This document shows, piece after piece, positions 58,900 to 64,000 of a DNA stretch of 64,000 nt. Below the pieces are notes generated by a model. It saw nothing but the letters and a program-made list of their open reading frames with translations, made no database searches and was not told where the DNA came from. Each line of letters begins with the position of its first letter. The stretch's first letter is position 1. Source of the stretch: JAENVU01 sp031362155. Its GTDB lineage: Bacteria; Actinomycetota; Acidimicrobiia; IMCC26256; JAENVU01. The stretch is taken from NCBI GenBank assembly GCA_031362155.1, contig JANLRZ010000218.1, positions 1-64,000 of the forward strand, given 5' to 3'. Position numbers and translations under genes: made by a program.

Positions 58900-60600
58900 G
58901 TGATTGCCGACGATCTTGCTGCCGCGTTGCACGCCGCCCTCGATCGGGCCGACCTGCCGGTGCCCGCCGGCGGGGTCGAGGTGGTGCCGGCGAAACACCG
59001 CGACCACGGAGATTGGCAGACGAATGTCGCGCTGGTGTTGGCGAAACCGGTCGGCGCGTCGCCCCGAGAGGTGGCCGCCCGGGTGGTCGCCGCGCTCGAG
59101 ACGGCGATGCCGCCCCACGTCGAACGACTCGACATCGCCGGCCCGGGTTTCGTCAACTTCTTTCTGGCGCCTACCTGGCTGCACGACGTCGTGCGAGCCG
59201 CGGTCACCGCGGGCGTCCGGTTCGGGCACGGCGACGCGGCGGCGGGTCAGCGCATCAACCTCGAGTTCGTCTCCGCGAACCCGACGGGTCCGCTCCATGC
59301 GGGCGGCGGTCGGTGGGTCATGGTGGGCGACGCGATCGCCAACCTGCTCGCCGCGCAAGGTGCCGAGGTGCACCGCGAGTACTACCTGAACGACGCCGGG
59401 TCGCAGCTCGAAACCTTCACGGCCTCGCTGCTCGCCCGGTACGAAGGGACCGACCCGCCCGAGAATGGCTACCAAGGGGCCTATCTCGTACAGATGGCCG
59501 CCGAGCTGCGCGCCGAACTCGGCGACGACGTCACCGCGGCGCAGGCGCAGGAGTGGGGGTACGCGCAGGTCTTGGCGAGTCTGCGGGGCGATCTGGCGCG
59601 CGTCGGTGTGGAGTTCGACACCTGGTTCTCGGAGCGCACGCTCCACGAGCGCGGTGACGTGGCCGCGGTGCTCGACGCGCTGCGCGCGGGCGGGCACACC
59701 TATGAGAAGGACGGCGCGGAATGGCTGGCGAGCGAGGCGCTCGGGGACCAACGCGACCGAGTGCTCGTGCGCAGCACCGGCACCACCACCTACCTCACCA
59801 ACGACCTCGCCTATCACCGCGACAAAGTCGCACGCGGGTGGGATCACCTCATCGACATCTGGGGCGCCGATCACCACGGCCAGGTGAAGTCACTCCAAGT
59901 CGGTCTGCGCGCGCTCGGTCTCGGAACTGATGCCCAGCCCGAACCGGAGATCATCCTCGGGCAGCTCGTCACCCTCGTGAAGGGCGGTGACGTCGTGCGG
60001 ATCTCGAAGCGGACCGGCAACATCATCACGCTGGCCGACATCCTCGACGAGGTCGATCCCGATGTCGCCCGGCTCACCTTCCTCTTGCAAGGCATCGACA
60101 CGGCACAGACGTTCGACCTCGACGTCGTGACCTCGCAGTCGATGGAGAACCCCGTCTATTACGTGCAGTACGCCCACGCTCGGGTTGCCTCGATCGCCCG
60201 CCGCGCCGATGAGGCCGGTATCACCCGGCTGCCGCTCGCCGACGTCGACCTCACGCTCCTCGTCCACGAACGTGAACTCGACCTGTTGCGCTCACTTGCC
60301 GAATACCCCGAGACACTCCGCGCCGCGGCCGAACTGCGGGCACCGCACCGGCTGACGACCTGGGTCCGTGAGTTCGCGGCGCGCTTCCACGGCTTCTATC
60401 GCGACTGCCGGGTCATGACTGACGACGTTGCACTCACCCAGGCCCGCCTCTGGTTGGCCGAGGCGACCCGGGTCGGGCTCTCGAATGCGCTCGACCTCCT
60501 GGGGGTGAGCGCGCCCGATGTGATGGAGCGCCTCGACGGTGACGGCGACGGTGACGGCGATGCCGACGGCGATGCCGACGGCGAGGATGTGAACGCGTGA
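58900..60600 (+). CDS. argS: Arginyl-tRNA synthetase
   Basis: The 566-residue class I synthetase has the N-terminal additional domain (KHRDHGDWQTNVAL), the HIGH counterpart in SANPTGPLHAGGGR (about 127-140), WGADHHGQVKSLQ, and the KMSK counterpart VRISKRTGN. The C-terminal DALR anticodon domain contains VQYAHARVASI. It attaches arginine to tRNA-Arg. After the usual end (LLGVSAPDVMERL) it has an acidic tail of repeated Asp-Gly/Asp-Ala pairs encoded by a tandem repeat. It starts at GTG 58900 and overlaps lysA by 4 bp, the order known in mycobacteria. Confidence 0.95.
   Translation: MIADDLAAALHAALDRADLPVPAGGVEVVPAKHRDHGDWQTNVALVLAKPVGASPREVAARVVAALETAMPPHVERLDIAGPGFVNFFLAPTWLHDVVRAAVTAGVRFGHGDAAAGQRINLEFVSANPTGPLHAGGGRWVMVGDAIANLLAAQGAEVHREYYLNDAGSQLETFTASLLARYEGTDPPENGYQGAYLVQMAAELRAELGDDVTAAQAQEWGYAQVLASLRGDLARVGVEFDTWFSERTLHERGDVAAVLDALRAGGHTYEKDGAEWLASEALGDQRDRVLVRSTGTTTYLTNDLAYHRDKVARGWDHLIDIWGADHHGQVKSLQVGLRALGLGTDAQPEPEIILGQLVTLVKGGDVVRISKRTGNIITLADILDEVDPDVARLTFLLQGIDTAQTFDLDVVTSQSMENPVYYVQYAHARVASIARRADEAGITRLPLADVDLTLLVHERELDLLRSLAEYPETLRAAAELRAPHRLTTWVREFAARFHGFYRDCRVMTDDVALTQARLWLAEATRVGLSNALDLLGVSAPDVMERLDGDGDGDGDADGDADGEDVNA
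60534..60593 (+). repeat. GAC/GGT-type tandem repeat coding the ArgS acidic tail
   Basis: About ten near-identical 6-bp units (GACGGC/GACGGT, some GATGCC) encode a (Asp-Gly/Asp-Ala)n run at the end of argS. The pattern suggests expansion by slippage. Confidence 0.85.
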
Positions 60601-61856
60601 GTGGTGTGCCGGACGGGGCGAGCGGGCCCGTCGACCAGACGCTCCTGCCCGCGGGTCTGGCCGGTCTGGATCTCGACGCGATCGCGGCGGAGTTCGGGAC
60701 GCCCACGTTCGTGTACGACGAGGGTCACCTGCGCGCCCGCTGTCAGGAGTACCTGGCGAACTTCGGCGCCGACCACGTGGCCTACGCGGGGAAGGCGTTC
60801 CTGTGCACTGCGATGGTGCGCCTCATTGCCGAGGAGGGCCTCCATCTCGATGTGGCCACGGGCGGTGAGCTTCACGTTGCGAGGCACGCAGGGTTCCCGG
60901 CCGAGCGGTTGGTCTTCCACGGCAACAACAAGAGCGATGCCGAGATCGCCGCCGCGACCACAGCGGGCGTCGGCCGCATCGTGGCCGACTCGTTCGACGA
61001 GCTGGATCGCCTCGAGTCGAGCGGCTTCCGGGGCGACGTCCTCGTGCGGGTCACGCCCGGAGTCGAAGCGCATACCCACGAGTACATCCAGACCGGCACC
61101 GACGACTCGAAGTTCGGATTCACGGTGTCGACGGGCGCGGCCGCCGACGCCGTCGCCCGGGTCGTGCGGTCGAGCGCACTGCGCTTCGGCGGCATCCACG
61201 CGCACATCGGCTCCCAGGTGTTCCGGCTCGATTCCTACGCGCAGGCGGCGGCGGTCGTCGGCCGGTTCGCCGACGATTGCGAACGCGCCACTGGTGCGGA
61301 GATCCCACTGGTGAACCTGGGCGGCGGCCTGGGTGCGCGCTATCTCAACTCCGACCCGGACCCGTCGGTATCCGAGTACGCCGCGGCGTTGCGGACGGGA
61401 CTCGGTGACCGCCCGATGATGGTGGAGCCCGGTCGGTCGATCGCGGCCGCGGCGGCGCTCACTCTCTATCGGGTTGGGACCGTCAAGACCATTCCCGGTG
61501 GCCGTACCTACGTGGCGGTCGACGGTGGCATGAGCGACAACCCGCGGCCGGTGCTCTACGGCGCCGGGTACGAGGCTTACCTCGCCGATCGGCCCGAGGC
61601 GGCCCGTCCGCTGGCGGTCGCGGTCGCGGGCAAGCACTGTGAGCAAGGCGACGTCATCGTGCCCGACGGATTCCTGCCCGCCAACGTGGCCGTCGGCGAC
61701 CTGCTCGTGACTCCGGTCACCGGGGCCTACGGCTACTCGATGGCCAGCAACTACAACAAGGTCCCGCGTCCGGCGGTGCTGTTCGTCCGGGATGGTCAAG
61801 CTCGGGTCGTCGTACGTCGAGAGACCCTGGATGACCTCATTCGTTTGGACGCGTAA
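60597..61856 (+). CDS. lysA: Diaminopimelate decarboxylase
   Basis: The 419-residue fold III PLP enzyme has the Schiff-base lysine K66 (AYAGKAFL), HGNNKSDAEI, the phosphate-binding GGGLGARY, EPGRSI and the partner-subunit cysteine motif HCEQGD. It decarboxylates meso-diaminopimelate to lysine, the last step of the pathway. GTG 60597 overlaps the argS stop (GTGA), and hom follows after 30 bp. Confidence 0.95.
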   Translation: MSGVPDGASGPVDQTLLPAGLAGLDLDAIAAEFGTPTFVYDEGHLRARCQEYLANFGADHVAYAGKAFLCTAMVRLIAEEGLHLDVATGGELHVARHAGFPAERLVFHGNNKSDAEIAAATTAGVGRIVADSFDELDRLESSGFRGDVLVRVTPGVEAHTHEYIQTGTDDSKFGFTVSTGAAADAVARVVRSSALRFGGIHAHIGSQVFRLDSYAQAAAVVGRFADDCERATGAEIPLVNLGGGLGARYLNSDPDPSVSEYAAALRTGLGDRPMMVEPGRSIAAAAALTLYRVGTVKTIPGGRTYVAVDGGMSDNPRPVLYGAGYEAYLADRPEAARPLAVAVAGKHCEQGDVIVPDGFLPANVAVGDLLVTPVTGAYGYSMASNYNKVPRPAVLFVRDGQARVVVRRETLDDLIRLDA

Positions 61857-61886
61857 CTTGAAGGTGCCCGTGCGAGACTCGGTGTC

Positions 61887-63179
61887 ATGAACTCACGTTC
61901 CGTCAAAGTCGGGCTGCTCGGATGCGGCCATGTCGGTTCCGCGCTGGTGCGGTTGATCACCGAGAACGGTGACGCGATCGAAGCGCGTACCGGCGTCCAC
62001 CTGGAGGTCGGGCGGGTTGCGGTCCGCAACCTCGCTCGCGACCGGGACGTCGCGTTGCCCGCATCGATCTTCACCCACGACGCCACCGCCGTCGTCACCG
62101 ACGAAGACATCGACATCGTCGTGGAGGTCATCGGCGGGATCGAGCCGGCGCGCGAGTTGATGATCGAAGCGCTCAAGGCCGGTAAGCCCGTGGTCACGGC
62201 CAATAAAGAGTTGCTCGCCAACTTCGGCAAGGAGCTCTTCGAGACCGCGGAAGGGTCCGGCGTCGACCTGCTCTTCGAAGCATCGGTGGCCGGTGGGATC
62301 CCGTTGATCCGGCCGTTGCGCGAGTCGCTCGCCGGTGACCGCATCCGGCGCGTGATGGGCATCGTCAACGGCACGACCAACTTCATTCTCTCCAACATGG
62401 CGGAGTCGGGCGCGTCATTCTCCGACGCGCTCGCCGAGGCGCAGACGCTCGGCTACGCCGAGCGCGACCCCACGGCCGACGTCGAAGGGTTCGACGCCGC
62501 GGCGAAGGCGGCGATCATCGCGACCATCGCGTTCGGTGCCCGCGTGGTCGCCGGCGACGTCTACCGCGAAGGCATCAGTGAGATCTCCGATGCCGACATT
62601 GCCTCCGCCGACGAGTTGGGGTACGCGGTCAAGTTGTTGGCGGTCGCCGACGAGACCGATCAGGGCATCGCCGTGCGGGTCCATCCCACGATGTTGCCGA
62701 AGTCCCATCCACTCGCGTCGGTCCGCGATTCGTTCAACGCGCTCTTCATCGAGGCGGACGCCGTCGGCGAGTTGATGTTCTACGGCCGCGGTGCCGGTGG
62801 GATGCCAACCGCGAGCGCGGTGCTCGGCGATGTCATCGACGCCGCGAAGAACCTCGTGAGTGGCGCACGCGGTGCGACGGTGGGCGCCCTGGCCCGGAAA
62901 CCGATCCGCCCGATCGATGAGGTGGAGAGCCAGTTCTATCTGCAGCTCGAAGTGGCCGACGAGCCGGGCGTTCTGGCTCGTATCGCCGAGCAGTTCGGTC
63001 AGCGGGGCGTGTCGATCAAGTCGATGCAACAGATGGGGATCGGCGATGAGGCTCGACTCATCTTCATCACCCACTCGGCTCGCGAGGCGGACCTGCGGGC
63101 GACGATCCATGCGTTGCGTGAAGTAGGTGCGGTCCACAAGGTTGGTTCGGTCCTGCGGGTCATGGGCGACGAAGGGTGA
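61887..63179 (+). CDS. hom: Homoserine dehydrogenase
   Basis: The 430-residue protein has the NAD(P) motif GLLGCGHVGSALV (about 8-20), VVTANKELLAN with the catalytic Lys, GGIPLIRPLRESL, MGIVNGTTNFIL, and a C-terminal ACT domain from about residue 350 (LQLEVADEPGVLARIAEQF). It reduces aspartate semialdehyde to homoserine for threonine and methionine synthesis; the ACT domain usually mediates threonine feedback. thrC follows with a 2-bp gap. Confidence 0.95.
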   Translation: MNSRSVKVGLLGCGHVGSALVRLITENGDAIEARTGVHLEVGRVAVRNLARDRDVALPASIFTHDATAVVTDEDIDIVVEVIGGIEPARELMIEALKAGKPVVTANKELLANFGKELFETAEGSGVDLLFEASVAGGIPLIRPLRESLAGDRIRRVMGIVNGTTNFILSNMAESGASFSDALAEAQTLGYAERDPTADVEGFDAAAKAAIIATIAFGARVVAGDVYREGISEISDADIASADELGYAVKLLAVADETDQGIAVRVHPTMLPKSHPLASVRDSFNALFIEADAVGELMFYGRGAGGMPTASAVLGDVIDAAKNLVSGARGATVGALARKPIRPIDEVESQFYLQLEVADEPGVLARIAEQFGQRGVSIKSMQQMGIGDEARLIFITHSAREADLRATIHALREVGAVHKVGSVLRVMGDEG

Positions 63180-63181
63180 GC

Positions 63182-64000
63182 ATGCGCGCGAACGGTTGGC
63201 CGGGCCTGATCGAGGCGTACCGCGATCTTCTGCCCGTGACGGACACGACTCCCGTCGTCACGCTGCTCGAAGGCAATACGCCCCTCGTGCCCGCGCCTCG
63301 GTTGTCGGAGCAGCTTGACCTCGACGTGTTCCTCAAGGTCGAAGGCGCGAACCCGACGGGTTCGTTCAAAGACCGCGGCATGACGATGGCGATCACCAAG
63401 GCGCTCGAGGCCAACGCCAAGGTCGTCGTGTGCGCCTCGACGGGGAACACCTCGGCCAGCGCGGCGGCCTACGCGGCGCGGGCCGGGCTCACGTGTGCGG
63501 TCGTGATCCCCGAGGGGAAGATCGCGTTGGGCAAGCTCGCGCAGGCGCTGATCCACGGTGCGGACGTGGTGCAGATTCGCGGGAACTTCGATCAGGCGCT
63601 CGACGTCGTGCGTGCCCTCGGCGATGTCGACGGCGTCGAAGTCGTCAACTCGATCAACCCGTTCCGCATCGAAGGGCAGAAGACCGCGTCGTTCGAGATC
63701 GTCGACGTGCTCGGTGATGCTCCCGAGGTGCACTGTCTTCCCGTCGGCAATGCCGGCAACATCACCGCGTACTGGAAGGGCTACGCCGAGTACGAGACGC
63801 TCGGCCACGCGACCCGTCGGCCCCGAATGCTGGGATGGCAAGCCCAGGGCGCGGCGCCGCTCGTCATCGGTGAGCCGGTCCTGCACCCGGAGACGATCGC
63901 GACCGCAATCCGGATCGGCAACCCCGCGAGTTGGGACGGAGCCATCGCCGCCCGCGACGAGTCGGGTGGCGCGATCGACATGGTCAGCGACGACGAAATC
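63182..64000 (+). CDS. thrC: Threonine synthase, 3' truncated by window
   Basis: From ATG 63182 (2 bp after hom) 273 codons are visible and the frame is open at the right edge. The translation has EGNTPLVPAPRL, the PLP lysine in NPTGSFKDRGM and CASTGNTSASAAAYAARAG, followed by LPVGNAGNITAYWKG for phosphate binding, as in threonine synthases. It converts O-phosphohomoserine to threonine. The usual next gene would be thrB. Confidence 0.93.
   Translation, partial: MRANGWPGLIEAYRDLLPVTDTTPVVTLLEGNTPLVPAPRLSEQLDLDVFLKVEGANPTGSFKDRGMTMAITKALEANAKVVVCASTGNTSASAAAYAARAGLTCAVVIPEGKIALGKLAQALIHGADVVQIRGNFDQALDVVRALGDVDGVEVVNSINPFRIEGQKTASFEIVDVLGDAPEVHCLPVGNAGNITAYWKGYAEYETLGHATRRPRMLGWQAQGAAPLVIGEPVLHPETIATAIRIGNPASWDGAIAARDESGGAIDMVSDDEI

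Overview
The window is high-GC bacterial chromosome from an actinomycete-type organism, most likely a deep-branching actinobacterium such as an Acidimicrobiia relative (inference from gene content only). Supporting features are a WhiB1-type regulator next to a PdtaS-type kinase, a Kgd-type 2-oxoglutarate enzyme, a proteasome activator (Bpa), a class II DAHP synthase, paired ArsA/Get3-like ATPases with a DUF3107 gene, and the gene order argS-lysA-hom-thrC known from mycobacteria.

Layout. 1-1554: end of an MMPL transporter, then a TacA/TacT-type toxin-antitoxin pair behind a palindromic, probably leaderless promoter. 1569-4003: a CCAEP-tail radical SAM protein translationally coupled to an ATP-grasp ligase, divergent from an NfuA-like Fe-S protein (4023-4646). 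4713-7794: a coupled operon for a SufR-like regulator, a cysteine-desulfurase homologue lacking several PLP-site residues, a VOC protein and a DUF169 protein, divergent from an Mrp/ApbC ATPase. 8700-9770: two copies of a long palindromic repeat flank a DUF559/AbiEi-like gene; a third copy lies at 4649-4698. 9810-13244: a secreted S8-type peptidase with FG-GAP repeats. 13313-18792: DUF3107, two ArsA-like ATPases, an MFS pump, PdtaS and WhiB1.

18945-28449: glycerophosphodiesterase, CapA-like protein, a heterodimeric ABC exporter coupled to a lipid kinase, a type 5 uracil-DNA glycosylase, a TSUP permease and DapA. A repeat-rich 384-bp gap precedes a 1268-residue cyclase/AAA/TPR protein. 32656-37035: a secreted cadherin/Ig-like protein, a DHA2 drug pump and its TetR regulator with a candidate operator. 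37040-46175: Kgd, DAHP synthase, Bpa, an SDR, a TetR-GNAT pair behind a nested palindrome, and an aldehyde dehydrogenase.

46205-56683 is a complete minus-strand Tad/Flp pilus locus: two-component system, Flp pilin, TadE, TadG-like, CpaB, CpaE, CpaF, TadB, TadC and, unusually, a DnaB-like ATPase at the end. 56784-56978 holds tRNA-Arg(CCG) plus a tandem copy of its 3' part. A diguanylate cyclase with a ParB-like N-terminus and a coupled unknown protein follow, divergent from argS-lysA-hom-thrC, which runs off the window. Many genes overlap by 1-4 bp. Several 5' ends carry a TAnnnT box 6-9 nt before the start codon, as expected for leaderless mRNAs.
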